64,000 nucleotides of DNA from Chitinophaga caeni (GTDB lineage Bacteria > Bacteroidota > Bacteroidia > Chitinophagales > Chitinophagaceae): positions 1,690,001 through 1,754,000 of the forward strand of contig NZ_CP023777.1 in the NCBI RefSeq assembly GCF_002557795.1, in the 5' to 3' direction. Every line of letters begins with the position of its first letter. Within the stretch, counting starts at the first letter, position 1. The position numbers were made by a program, and so were the translations under genes. Of this stretch, positions 25,899 to 36,692 are shown piece after piece. The notes under the pieces were generated by a model, which worked only from the letters and a program-made list of their open reading frames with translations, was not told the origin of the DNA and searched no databases.

Positions 25899-26831
25899 AT
25901 GAAAGCAATATTGTTACAAAAGCCCGGTGGAACGGAAAATTTTGAATATCAAGACATTCATAAACCTGCTATTCATCCGGGGGAAGTGCTCATAGAGGTG
26001 AAAGCTATCAGCATCAATCCTGTTGATATAAAAACCCGGATGGGGAAGGGTGTTTACGGGCGGATTAAAGATGAAAGTCCGCTAATATTAGGTTGGGATG
26101 TTTCAGGGTTAGTAGTGGAAAGTTTGTCCGATGAATATAAAGCCGGTGATGAAGTATTCGGTATGATCCGTTTTCCCGGCCATGGAAAGGCTTACGCGGA
26201 ATATGTTGCGGCGCCCGCGGCACATCTTGCCAAAAAGCCGGGGAATGTCAGCCATGAAGAGGCTGTGGCTGCAACATTGGCTGCATTAACTGCTTACCAG
26301 GTGATCGTGGAACAGGCGCAAGTAAAAGATGGACAAAAAGTATTGATACATGCAGCATCCGGTGGCGTTGGACATTACGCGGTACAGGTTGCCAAAAGTT
26401 TGGGCGCGTATGTGATCGGCACATCTTCAGAAAAGAACAGGGATTTCGTGCTGGGTTTAGGCGCTGATGAACATATAGATTATCATACCGCGGACCTGGA
26501 TGCCCTGAAAGATATCGATTTTGCTCTCGATGCATTGGGGGATGCCAATGTACTTCGCACCATCCCTTTAATGAAGAAAGGCGGGACGATTATCAGCATC
26601 CCTTCGGGCTTGGGGCAGGAGGTAGTAGAAGCAGCTAAAGTTAACCAGGTAAATGCCGGCTTTTCGATGGTGCAGTCCAGCGGCGAAAACATGAAAGCCA
26701 TTGCAGATCTCCTGGCAAATGGAACTTTACGCTCGCATGTTTCCACGGCATTTTCATTTGATGATATTACGGGCGCTCACCAACAAATTGAATCCGGAAG
26801 AACGGTGGGAAAAATTGTATTGACATTTTAA
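25899..26831 (+). CDS. Zinc-free alcohol dehydrogenase / NADPH:quinone reductase-like enzyme
   Basis: A 310-residue medium-chain dehydrogenase; ATG 25899 (MKAILLQKPGGTENFEYQ) is the normal family start. The GroES-like N-terminal domain has PGEVLIEVKAISINPVDIKTR and ILGWDVSGLVVE. The Rossmann domain has VLIHAASGGVGHYAVQVAKSLGAYVIGTSS, with the AxxGGVG nucleotide-binding loop. No structural zinc Cys cluster is present, which places it with quinone oxidoreductases. It is divergent from the AraC-type gene and followed 46 bp later by a DoxX gene. It probably reduces quinones or enones under the control of that regulator. Confidence 0.92.
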   Translation: MKAILLQKPGGTENFEYQDIHKPAIHPGEVLIEVKAISINPVDIKTRMGKGVYGRIKDESPLILGWDVSGLVVESLSDEYKAGDEVFGMIRFPGHGKAYAEYVAAPAAHLAKKPGNVSHEEAVAATLAALTAYQVIVEQAQVKDGQKVLIHAASGGVGHYAVQVAKSLGAYVIGTSSEKNRDFVLGLGADEHIDYHTADLDALKDIDFALDALGDANVLRTIPLMKKGGTIISIPSGLGQEVVEAAKVNQVNAGFSMVQSSGENMKAIADLLANGTLRSHVSTAFSFDDITGAHQQIESGRTVGKIVLTF

Positions 26832-26877
26832 ATTCAATATCTTATATCAACTATTTTTAAATAAACCCTGTTTTGAT

Positions 26878-27273
26878 ATGAATAAAACCAGTTACCTCTT
26901 GTTAAGGTTGGGTGTTGCCTTGAGCATGTTCGGCCACGGGTTAGTACGTTTGCCGAAGTTGAATGCTTTTAGCGGCTGGATGATGAAGAGTTTTGAGCAG
27001 TCATGGATGCCTGCGCCCGCTGTACAGGCATTTAGTTATGCCTTACCCATTGCCGAGTTTATAGTAGGATTGTTGTTAGTGTTGGGGTTATTCACCCGCC
27101 AAGCGCTTGTTGCAGGAGCAATAGTAATGTTGCTATTAATATTCGGAACTACGGTGGTTGAAAATTGGGAAGCTTTGCCGGCCCAGTTGGTTCACCTGGC
27201 ATTTTTTGCGGTGTTGCTGCATTTCTTGTCCTCGAATAGTTTTGCGATGGATATAAAGCGGAATGTTTCTTAA
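26878..27273 (+). CDS. DoxX-family membrane protein
   Basis: A 131-residue integral membrane protein with four predicted helices (SYLLLRLGVALSMFGHGLVR; AFSYALPIAEFIVGLLLVLGLF; ALVAGAIVMLLLIFGTTVV; LVHLAFFAVLLHFLS). The FGHGLVRLPKL and LPIAEFIVGLLLVLGLFTR motifs are typical for DoxX/DoxD. Its role is often linked to thiol or quinone redox stress. It probably shares a transcript with the preceding oxidoreductase (46 bp apart). Confidence 0.9.
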   Translation: MNKTSYLLLRLGVALSMFGHGLVRLPKLNAFSGWMMKSFEQSWMPAPAVQAFSYALPIAEFIVGLLLVLGLFTRQALVAGAIVMLLLIFGTTVVENWEALPAQLVHLAFFAVLLHFLSSNSFAMDIKRNVS

Positions 27274-27300
27274 AGTTTTTTAGAAAAGGTTGTTTGGCAG

Positions 27301-27368
27301 TTCCGGGAAAGCCCGCGTGAAGGATACGGCACCCCGGAGCAGCCCGACCCGAAGGGGCACGCCCGGAA
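27301..27368. repeat. GC-rich REP-like palindromic segment
   Basis: TTCCGGG at 27301 and CCCGGAA ending at 27368 bound a 68-bp stretch of much higher GC than its surroundings, with internal AGCCCGACCCGAAGGGGCAC. Similar GC-rich stretches are seen repeatedly between genes in Bacteroidetes genomes. No ORF or RNA gene is recognisable; it may end the DoxX transcript. Confidence 0.5.
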
Positions 27369-27450
27369 ACAATATCCCTGTATTTTTGTAAATTTAGAAC
27401 GTGTAGAAACTTGCTAAGAATATTTATTTAATATTTTCTATTCATTCAAC

Positions 27451-28122
27451 ATGACACTAAAAGAAACGCTGGCCAAATTAGAATCCCTGGGTTCCGAAAA
27501 AATGCGCTTGCAGCATAAGAAGGCCGGGGCAAGTGATCATCAATACGGGGTTAAGATGGGCGATATCAGGAAGGTAGCGCAAAGCATCAAATCCGATCAT
27601 GAATTGGCCTTGGAACTTTGGGATACGGGCATCATCGATGCGCAATTCCTGGCTATATTAATCATGAAGCCAAAAAAAGTGTCGAAAGATGATATCAAGG
27701 AATTGATACGATCGGTGCAATTTGTAAATGTTGTTGATTGGCTGTATTCCTATATTATAAAAGCTCATCCCGATAAAGAGGCGCTCCGCTTGGAGTGGAT
27801 GAAATCAAAGGATCCGGTAGCGGCAAGGTTGGGTTGGAGCCTGACCAGCGGTCGTGTGGCGCGCGAACCGGAAGGTATTGATATAGAAGCCTTATTGGAT
27901 CGCATTGAGAAAGAAATGCCGAAGGCCGCGCCGCAAGTTCAATGGACGATGAACTCAACCCTGGCACAGATCGGTATTTGTATGCCCGGATACCGTGAAA
28001 GGGCCCTATCTATCGGGGAGAAATTGGGCATTTACAGGGATTACCCGGTGTCGAAAGGCTGTACTTCTCCTTTTGCGCCGATCTGGATTAACGAGATGGT
28101 GCGGCGGAACAACCAGGGATAA
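27451..28122 (+). CDS. AlkD-like DNA alkylation repair (HEAT-repeat) protein
   Basis: A 223-residue all-helical protein of the DNA alkylation repair family, related to AlkC/AlkD, which remove alkylated bases without flipping them. Family text includes RLQHKKAGASDHQYGVKMGDIRKVA at the start, then AQFLAILIMKPKKVS, the helix with VNVVDWLYSYIIK, and a C-terminal TMNSTLAQIGICMPGYRERAL that fits the IGxxxP motif. The C-terminal DYPVSKGCTSPFAPIWI is also typical. It stops 2 bp before the convergent S41 gene, with no terminator in between. Confidence 0.85.
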   Translation: MTLKETLAKLESLGSEKMRLQHKKAGASDHQYGVKMGDIRKVAQSIKSDHELALELWDTGIIDAQFLAILIMKPKKVSKDDIKELIRSVQFVNVVDWLYSYIIKAHPDKEALRLEWMKSKDPVAARLGWSLTSGRVAREPEGIDIEALLDRIEKEMPKAAPQVQWTMNSTLAQIGICMPGYRERALSIGEKLGIYRDYPVSKGCTSPFAPIWINEMVRRNNQG

Positions 28123-28124
28123 CC

Positions 28125-29861
28125 TTATAATATTTCTTTTATAATCCAATCAAATTCCAGGTCCTGCCCCTTTAATAAATCAATATCCCGGTAAGTTATC
28201 TTTTCATCAATATGTACGCCTACTTTTTGAGCGGGTGCGCCGCCAGGATAAAATATGCCATTGCCGGTAAATTCCAAGCTATAGTTGCCCGGCAAGGCCA
28301 TTCTCTTGATATCACCGTCTGCCCCGGCAGATTGTTGTCCTATGGTAACCGATCCCGGGAAAATATATTGAAGGTTCATCGTATTCCATTCGCTGGCGCT
28401 TAATGTTTGCGGGTTGACGATGATAAAGACTTTACCATTATAAGTATGGCGGCTTTTATTTGTTAGCACTGGAAAATATATGGCAGGTTGATCCGCGTAA
28501 ATAAATGTTCCTATATTTTGATGGTACTGTTGATAATATTTACCGAAATAATTATCCTTATCAGCAAAATATTTATAAATATAAGTGTAAACAAATCCGC
28601 CCCAATCGGGATATCCCCTCATATCGAAAATGATCGCTTTCTGTTGAGAAGCAGCGAGTAGCAGGCTGTCCATCGTTTGATCGATATGATCATCTGCTAC
28701 GCCGGAGATAAACTTGTAGGTTTGATCGATCCTGAAATAAGCAATCCCGGGATGTTCCAGTCGATGCTGCCTTTTGCGTTTCGCTTCATCGTTCAGGTAT
28801 TGTACAATCGAATCAATATGCTTTTTATCTGTAGGTTTAATAAATTCTATTGCTGTTTCCACTGTATCCCCGGAGTTATTTCTTTGAATAGCCAGTTTTT
28901 TAAGCGCCATATCATCCGGCCAGATTAGATTGTCCTGGTATTGAGAAATCCTGTATAATAGCACTGACGGGTTGGAAGCCGATAATAATTCCTTTTTAGA
29001 TTGTATGATATCTTGGATGCTTTTACCATTAACCGCAACAATTCTATCGCCCGCATGGATACCGGCTTTTTGGCAGGCATCAGGAATCATCAATTTTGTT
29101 ACCAGCAGGTAATGATCAAAGACGCTATAATCGAAAGGTGCATACAGTTTTGTATGGAAGATATCTTTCGCAAAATGCAATTGTTTATAGAAACTAAAGG
29201 CATGTGTATCTTCCAAAGGCGCTACCAACTTGGCAAGGATAATTTCAAAATCTTTCCTCGATTGGCAAGTGATGGTGCGAGATAATAAACTTTCGAAATA
29301 AGCATCAAAATTTTTGTTCATTAATTGCTTATGAGGGTACAAGTAATCGATACAGCCTTGTATCTTGGCCAGCGCCAGTAACCTGTATTCCAACGGGAGA
29401 TTTTCTTCTTTGGGGAAATCATAAACCTTTTCATGCGGGATATCAGCTTCATAGCCATTGTTAGGGATATAATAATGCTGAGGGCCGGTAAAACGATGTT
29501 GGTAAATGTTTTCCAGTAATTGTTTATGACCCTTATCGATGCCGGCCGACTCCCGGAACCAACTGAAATCTTGATTGGATTTTATGACATCGGTAGCGGT
29601 CGCCTTAGCTGCTGCCGTGGAGAAATGTTGTTGCAAATTATTTGTCAATAAAGCGATCACGGCATTATGATCGGTCGTAGCAGTAATTTTTTTTACGTCC
29701 TGTAAGAACAAACTATCGGCATTCAGCTTCCCGGTTGCAAAGTCGGGGTGATAATACTTAAGGTAATTCCATGTTTTAAAAAATACCGTATAGCTATTTT
29801 TTTGTGCAGAGGCGCACAGGTGTGTCATGGATATCAGCAAGAAGTAAATACATTTCTTCAT
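28125..29861 (-). CDS. Exported S41-family (tail-specific/CTP-like) peptidase
   Basis: A 578-residue secreted protein; M at 29861 (MKKCIYFLLISMTHLCASA) gives a clean signal peptide, and 29867 is two codons earlier. A PDZ-like part is visible around ACQKAGIHAGDRIVAVNGKSIQDI (~265-290). The S41 core follows: GIAYFRIDQTYKF, KAIIFDMRGYPDWGG, and VFIIVNPQTLSASEWNTMNLQYIF, in which the Ser of SASEW is the likely nucleophile. Such enzymes degrade peptides in the periplasm or at the surface. It is a single gene facing the AlkD-like gene. Confidence 0.9.
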   Translation of the reverse strand: MKKCIYFLLISMTHLCASAQKNSYTVFFKTWNYLKYYHPDFATGKLNADSLFLQDVKKITATTDHNAVIALLTNNLQQHFSTAAAKATATDVIKSNQDFSWFRESAGIDKGHKQLLENIYQHRFTGPQHYYIPNNGYEADIPHEKVYDFPKEENLPLEYRLLALAKIQGCIDYLYPHKQLMNKNFDAYFESLLSRTITCQSRKDFEIILAKLVAPLEDTHAFSFYKQLHFAKDIFHTKLYAPFDYSVFDHYLLVTKLMIPDACQKAGIHAGDRIVAVNGKSIQDIIQSKKELLSASNPSVLLYRISQYQDNLIWPDDMALKKLAIQRNNSGDTVETAIEFIKPTDKKHIDSIVQYLNDEAKRKRQHRLEHPGIAYFRIDQTYKFISGVADDHIDQTMDSLLLAASQQKAIIFDMRGYPDWGGFVYTYIYKYFADKDNYFGKYYQQYHQNIGTFIYADQPAIYFPVLTNKSRHTYNGKVFIIVNPQTLSASEWNTMNLQYIFPGSVTIGQQSAGADGDIKRMALPGNYSLEFTGNGIFYPGGAPAQKVGVHIDEKITYRDIDLLKGQDLEFDWIIKEIL

Positions 29862-30020
29862 AAGCATTTGTAGCTGTTGGATGGGTTTTCTTGGAAATTC
29901 CGGTATAGGAAATTACGATATTAAAATTGAATTTGGAAGGGATGCGGAAACCTGGTGTAAATGCATGCATTGCTAGGTTCGCTGATGAGAAAGGAAGTAT
30001 AAATAATTGAAATACATATC

Positions 30021-30062
30021 ATATACAAGTTTGTATATTGACAGTTTACGGTTTCCCGTAAA
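30021..30062. promoter_or_regulatory. Two adjacent palindromes downstream of the tracrRNA
   Basis: ATATACAA-GT-TTGTATAT (30021-30038) is an 18-bp inverted repeat with perfect arms. TTTACGG-TTTC-CCGTAAA (30045-30062) is a second one seven bases later. They could be operators of the intergenic region or 3' structures of a minus-strand read-through transcript. No partner regulator can be named. Confidence 0.45.
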
Positions 30063-30096
30063 ATTTTACGAATGGAAGAACCTAACTTTTGGACAT

Positions 30097-30122
30097 AAAA
30101 AAACCCCCGTTAAAGTCGAGGG
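30097..30122 (-). terminator. Rho-independent terminator of the tracrRNA
   Basis: On the minus strand CCCTCG pairs with CGGGGG (one U-G pair) around ACTTTAA, followed by TTTTTTT. It fixes the 3' end of the tracrRNA. Confidence 0.88.
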
Positions 30123-30180
30123 AAACTTAATGTTTTCACAGCGGGATAACCCTTATTGTGATTTGCTTCGATGTGAAGAT
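30097..30180 (-). ncRNA. tracrRNA of the type II-C system
   Basis: On the minus strand, GAAGCAAATCACAA (about 30168-30155) is complementary to the GTTGTGATTTGC end of the minus-strand CRISPR repeat. It is followed by TAAGGGTTATCCC, a nexus-type hairpin, then a GTGAAAAC linker and a terminator hairpin with seven Ts. This order (anti-repeat, nexus, terminator) is the standard tracrRNA design, and the TAAGG..TTATCC nexus with GTGAAAACA resembles other Bacteroidetes II-C tracrRNAs. The 5' end is not fixed by sequence; the given start at 30180 is approximate. It lies 147 bp upstream of cas9 on the opposite strand. Confidence 0.88.
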
Positions 30181-30327
30181 ATATAGATTTATTAAATTTT
30201 CCTAAATTTATTTTCCTATCCACTTATGATCAGGACTTATAAAAATTTTAACTGTATAGAACCTGCGTGTGATTGTTTGTTATCAATTCACATCAATTAA
30301 CATTCTTTAATTCCTTAACCTCAAACT

Positions 30328-33300
30328 ATGGTTAAAAATGTATTAGGAATTGACCTGGGGGTCACTTCTATAGGTTGGGCTTTCGTTCATGAAGATACCA
30401 ACTTTGGAGAGCTGTCTAAAATAGTACAGGCAGGCGTTAGGCTAGTAGCGCTTTCAACGGATGAGCAACTCGAATTCGAGAAAGGCAAACCTTTATCTAT
30501 CAATGCCAACAGGACGCTTAAAAGAAGTATGCGCCGCAATTTGCAACGGTATAAAATGCGCAGGAAACAATTGATAAAATTGTTTAAGCAGTATAATATT
30601 ATACCGGAAGATGCGATTCTTGCAGAGGATGGTAAACATACCACCTTTGAAACTTATGAATTAAGGGCCAAGGCTGTTCATGAGAAGATTTCTTTACTCC
30701 AATTTGCCAGGGTGCTGCTGATGCTTAATAAGAAAAGAGGTTATAAAAGCAGCCGGAAAGTGCAAAGCGAGGAGGAAGGGCAGGCTATTGACGGTATGGA
30801 TGTAGCAAAAAAACTGTTCCATGATAAAATTACGCCGGGACAATATTGCCTGGAACTGTTAAAGAATGAGAAAAAATCCTTGCCCAGTTTTTACCGATCA
30901 GATCTACAGGATGAATTTATGAAAGTATGGAATTTCCAAATGGCATTCCATCCTTCAATACTCACTACCGATTTGTTAAAAAAGCTAGATGGCGTTGGGC
31001 AAAAAGCCACCGCTGCCATCTTTTATAAGGAATTAAACATTACTACGGCTGAAATAAAAGGTAAGAGAGACGAAAAGAAATTAGCATCTTATCAGCTTAG
31101 AAGTGATGCTATCCAAAAGGAGCTTAGCATCGAGGAAGTAGCATTCGTTCTTGCCCAGGTAAATAATGACATCAATAGTTCCAGCGGCTATCTCGGAGCC
31201 ATTGGTGACAAGAGTAAAGAACTGTTTTTCAATAAGCAGACCGTTGGGGAATATCTTTATAAACAATTAAAAGAGAACCCCCATGCACGGCTTAAGAACC
31301 AAGTATTCTACAGGCAAGATTACCTGGATGAATTTGAAAGAACCTGGTCTTGCCAAGCGCAATTTCACCCCGAATTGACGAATGACCTGAAAAAAGAGAT
31401 CGGGGATATTACAATATTTTATCAAAGAAAGCTCAAATCTCAAAAGGGATTAATTTCCCTTTGCCAGTTTGAACAACAAAAACGCCTGGTTACCAAAAAC
31501 GGTAGGCAAATCATCAAAACCACCGGGTATAGGGTTTGCCCGAAATCTTCCCCCTTGTTCCAAGAGTTCAAAGTGTGGCAAAATTTACAAAACGTGGAAA
31601 TAAAAGCCGATGGGGTAAAGGGTAGATTAAGCGAAGAACAAAAACAGCTCCTCTTTGAGCACCTTAACATGAAGGGAGAACTGAGTAAAACCGAAGCCCT
31701 GAAGTTATTAAAGCTTAATCCTAAGACGGCTGATATGAACTTTACAAAATTGGAAGCTAACCGAACCAATAATACCTTGTACAATGTATATTGTAGAATT
31801 TTGGAAGATGCCGGATACGATTTAGCAGATATTTTGAAAGTAAAATCAGATAAAGATCAAATTACCGTATCTGATTCCACCTTACCCGCCAAGGAAATTA
31901 CCCGCATAATAGCAGAAATATTCGGATCGCTCGGCATCAAGACATCTATCTTGGATTTTGATGCACAACTCGATGGCAAAGCTTTTGAGAAGCAAGATTC
32001 TTATTTATTATGGCACATATTATATTCTTACGAGAGCGATGATTCTGCCTCCGGTAATGAAAAATTGTATCAAACGCTGGAAAAGAAATTCGGTTTTAGT
32101 AAGGAGCAAGCTAAAGTATTGGCAAGCATATCTTTTGAAGATGATTATGCCAACCTGAGCACGAAAGCTTTGAGAAAAATAATGCCTTTCATCATTACCA
32201 ATAAGTATGACGAAGCTTGTGCATTAGCCAGTTATAACCATTCCAATTCATTGACTAAAGAAGAGAAAGAAAGCAGGAAGCTGGAGGATAGATTAGAATT
32301 AATTCCGAAGAACAGCCTGCGTAACCCGGTAGTTGAAAAAATTCTCAACCAACTGGTACATGTGATTAATGCCATCATCGAAGATCCCAACATGGGTAAA
32401 CCCGACGAAATCAGGATTGAGCTGGCCCGGGAACTGAAGAAAAATGCTGCCGAAAGGGAGGAAATGAGCAGGCAAATAGCACAGGCCGACCGGGATCATA
32501 AAGCGATCAGGGATACCATCCAGAAAGAGTTTGGCATTGCCAACCCTAGCAGGAATGATATCATTAAATTCAAATTATACGAAGAATTGAGCTTTAATGG
32601 TTATCATGATTTATATACTAATGCTTATATAAATAGGAAGGAGCTGTTTTCTAATAAGTATGATGTCGATCATATCATCCCGCAACAGTCATTATTCGAT
32701 GATAGCTTTTCGAATAAAACGCTGACGCCAAGGGATGTGAATCTTAATAAGGGTAACCGTACTGCTTATGATTACATTGAACAGGTGCACGGCGCTGAAA
32801 AATTGGAAGCATTTAAATCAAGGGTACAGGATTATCTCGATAAAAACATTAAGGCAAATCCCGGTGCCAAAGCTAAAGCGAAAAAACTACTGATGCCCGC
32901 TTCTGAAATAGGGGATGGCTTCATAGAAAGGGATTTGAGAAATAGTCAATACATAGCAAAAAAAGCCCGTACAATCTTGGAAACCATCTGTAGGGATGTG
33001 GTGGCTACCTCCGGCAGTATTACCGCGCGCCTCCGGGAAGACTGGGACCTGATGAATATTATGCAGGAGCTGAATCTTCCCAAATACAGGGCCATCAATT
33101 ATACCGAATTAAGGGAGCGTAAAGACGGTTCTCAAAAAGAGGTCATAAAGGATTGGACGAAACGGAACGATCACCGTCACCACGCGATGGATGCCATTAC
33201 AGTAGCTTTTACCAAGCATAACCATGTACAATATTTAAACTATCTCAATGCCAGGAAGAACGAAAGCCATAAAATGCATGGAAACATCATTGCCATTGAG

Positions 33301-34560
33301 AAAAAGGAGACCGAATATATCCAAGATAAAGATGGTAATGGAAAGAAGCGGTTCAAATCGCCTATGCCTAATTTCAGGGTTGCGGCAAAGAAGGCTTTAG
33401 AAGAGATATTAGTGTCCTTTAAAGCAAAAAATAAGGTTGTAACCAATAATAGGAATCGCTACAAGGTAAAAAAGCTGAAGGAAGGGGTTCAATATCCGCC
33501 CATACAGCTTACGCCAAGGGGATCGCTTCATAAGGAAACGGTGTATGGAATATTGCATAGGTACAACACTAAAGAAGAAACCATCGGCGCTAAATTCAAT
33601 GCGGAGCTTATAGAAACCGTGGCCAACCCCAAGTATAAAGCGGCTTTATTACAAAGATTGGCAGCAAATGGCCATGATCCTAAAAAGGCATTTACCGGGA
33701 AAAACAGCCCGGCAAAGAATCCTATTTATATTAACGGGGAGGGCTCTGAGGTATTGCCGGCAAAAGTAAAAGTAGTGAAACTAGAACCGGAATATACCAT
33801 TCGAAAAGACATCACTCCCGAAAACTTCAGTGATGAAAAGAGCATCATGAAAGTAATTGATGTTGGAATAAGAAACATTTTGCTCGAACGATTAAAGGCC
33901 TCTAAAGATGCGAAGGAAGCCTTTTCTAACTTGGATATCAACCCCATTTGGTTAAACAAGGCCAAGGATGGAGATCCATCTAAAAATATCCCGATCAAAA
34001 GGGTTACCATTACAGGGGTGAGTAATGCGGAGGCATTGCATCATAAGCGGGATCATTTGGGCAATCATATCTTGGACAAGGAAGGGAATAAACAACCAGT
34101 AGATTTTGTAAGTACCGGGAATAATCACCATGTAGCCATCTACAGGGACGCAAACGGAAAGCTACAAGACAAACTAGTATCCTTTTATGAGGCGGTTGAA
34201 AGAGCCAATCAAGGCTTACCGATCATCGACAAATCTTATAACCAAGGAGAGGGTTGGCAATTCTTATTTACGATGAAGAAGAATGAGTATTTCTTGTTTC
34301 CCGGAGATGGGTTTGACCCAAAGGAAGTGGATTTGTTGGATCCGAAAAATAAGACTTTGATTAGTAAGTATTTGTTTAGGGTTCAGAAATTGGCGGATAG
34401 GTATTTTGTATTTAGGCATCACCTTGAAGCAAAGGAAGATGACAATTTAACATTAAAAGGAATGACCTTTCATAGGTTACAAAGCTTGGAACCATTGGAT
34501 GGAATCATTAAGGTTCGAATTAATCACTTAGGAAACATTGTGAAAGTAGGGGAATACTAA
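30328..34560 (+). CDS. cas9: CRISPR-associated endonuclease Cas9, type II-C
   Basis: A 1410-residue RNA-guided DNA endonuclease, at the long end for II-C but normal for Bacteroidetes. RuvC-I is at 7-19 (GIDLGVTSIGWAF, catalytic D9). The Arg-rich bridge helix is at ~60-85 (RTLKRSMRRNLQRYKMRRKQ). The REC lobe follows. RuvC-II contains IRIELAREL (E698). The HNH domain contains YDVDHIIPQQ with H782, then SNKTLTPRDVNLNKGN. RuvC-III has DHRHHAMDA with H952 and D955. All catalytic residues are present, so both strands should be cut. The PAM-interacting C-terminus cannot be interpreted by eye. It leads the operon; cas1 follows at 12 bp. Confidence 0.98.
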   Translation: MVKNVLGIDLGVTSIGWAFVHEDTNFGELSKIVQAGVRLVALSTDEQLEFEKGKPLSINANRTLKRSMRRNLQRYKMRRKQLIKLFKQYNIIPEDAILAEDGKHTTFETYELRAKAVHEKISLLQFARVLLMLNKKRGYKSSRKVQSEEEGQAIDGMDVAKKLFHDKITPGQYCLELLKNEKKSLPSFYRSDLQDEFMKVWNFQMAFHPSILTTDLLKKLDGVGQKATAAIFYKELNITTAEIKGKRDEKKLASYQLRSDAIQKELSIEEVAFVLAQVNNDINSSSGYLGAIGDKSKELFFNKQTVGEYLYKQLKENPHARLKNQVFYRQDYLDEFERTWSCQAQFHPELTNDLKKEIGDITIFYQRKLKSQKGLISLCQFEQQKRLVTKNGRQIIKTTGYRVCPKSSPLFQEFKVWQNLQNVEIKADGVKGRLSEEQKQLLFEHLNMKGELSKTEALKLLKLNPKTADMNFTKLEANRTNNTLYNVYCRILEDAGYDLADILKVKSDKDQITVSDSTLPAKEITRIIAEIFGSLGIKTSILDFDAQLDGKAFEKQDSYLLWHILYSYESDDSASGNEKLYQTLEKKFGFSKEQAKVLASISFEDDYANLSTKALRKIMPFIITNKYDEACALASYNHSNSLTKEEKESRKLEDRLELIPKNSLRNPVVEKILNQLVHVINAIIEDPNMGKPDEIRIELARELKKNAAEREEMSRQIAQADRDHKAIRDTIQKEFGIANPSRNDIIKFKLYEELSFNGYHDLYTNAYINRKELFSNKYDVDHIIPQQSLFDDSFSNKTLTPRDVNLNKGNRTAYDYIEQVHGAEKLEAFKSRVQDYLDKNIKANPGAKAKAKKLLMPASEIGDGFIERDLRNSQYIAKKARTILETICRDVVATSGSITARLREDWDLMNIMQELNLPKYRAINYTELRERKDGSQKEVIKDWTKRNDHRHHAMDAITVAFTKHNHVQYLNYLNARKNESHKMHGNIIAIEKKETEYIQDKDGNGKKRFKSPMPNFRVAAKKALEEILVSFKAKNKVVTNNRNRYKVKKLKEGVQYPPIQLTPRGSLHKETVYGILHRYNTKEETIGAKFNAELIETVANPKYKAALLQRLAANGHDPKKAFTGKNSPAKNPIYINGEGSEVLPAKVKVVKLEPEYTIRKDITPENFSDEKSIMKVIDVGIRNILLERLKASKDAKEAFSNLDINPIWLNKAKDGDPSKNIPIKRVTITGVSNAEALHHKRDHLGNHILDKEGNKQPVDFVSTGNNHHVAIYRDANGKLQDKLVSFYEAVERANQGLPIIDKSYNQGEGWQFLFTMKKNEYFLFPGDGFDPKEVDLLDPKNKTLISKYLFRVQKLADRYFVFRHHLEAKEDDNLTLKGMTFHRLQSLEPLDGIIKVRINHLGNIVKVGEY

Positions 34561-34572
34561 AAATGGTTGCTC

Positions 34573-35818
<1,246 letters not shown>

Positions 35819-35820
35819 AA

Positions 35821-35863
35821 TAGGATGAAAAAAATGAAGCCTAAAGCCATTTTTTTCATCCTA
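35821..35863. terminator. Perfect hairpin between cas2 and the CRISPR array
   Basis: TAGGATGAAAAAAATG and CATTTTTTTCATCCTA are perfect 16-bp inverted arms with an 11-nt loop. Each arm contains a run of seven A or T, so read from either side the structure ends in a T-rich arm. It starts 2 bp after the cas2 stop and probably works in both directions, for the cas operon and for minus-strand pre-crRNA. Confidence 0.75.
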
Positions 35864-36692
35864 AAATACAATCTAACTATATTGTTATCAATCAATTAGA
35901 AAGATTGTGTTGTGTTAGCACTAAGCTACAGAAAAATTTGAAAGCAAATCACAACTCAAGGTTAAGGGGATTAATTGCTTTTGCGTTGTGTTAGCACTAA
36001 GCTACAGAAAAATTTGAAAGCAAATCACAACGTCCTTTGTGATGGCACCTATACGCAACTTGTTGTGTTAGCACTAAGCTACAGAAAAATTTGAAAGCAA
36101 ATCACAACTTTTCAGCCACGGTATAAACTAATTCTAGAGTTGTGTTAGCACTAAGCTACAGAAAAATTTGAAAGCAAATCACAACGCAAGCCCCTTAAAA
36201 TCAATTTCTAGCAGGTTGTGTTAGCACTAAGCTACAGAAAAATTTGAAAGCAAATCACAACTATGTCTGTATATGCAATTAATGTAAGCGCGTTGTGTTA
36301 GCACTAAGCTACAGAAAAATTTGAAAGCAAATCACAACTGATAAAGTAAAGGAAGAAAGCGATAGGTGTTGTGTTAGCACTAAGCTACAGAAAAATTTGA
36401 AAGCAAATCACAACTGGTATGGTTAGCGGCGCATTACGGCAGCTGTTGTGTTAGCACTAAGCTACAGAAAAATTTGAAAGCAAATCACAACAAATTTGGA
36501 GCGTTTTCGGGAACGAATTTAGTTGTGTTAGCACTAAGCTACAGAAAAATTTGAAAGCAAATCACAACGAGGGAGGGCGGCGATGACCAGCCCGATGAGT
36601 TGTGTTAGCACTAAGCTACAGAAAAATTTGAAAGTGGAACTGCTACCTTTGAGTGGACATATAGTTAAGCTCTTTCCTTAACTTTGAATACA

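Noticed and set aside
35819..35908. A csn2 or cas4 gene that would indicate type II-A or II-B
   Set aside because: Only 90 bp lie between cas2 and the first repeat; cas9-cas1-cas2 alone defines II-C.
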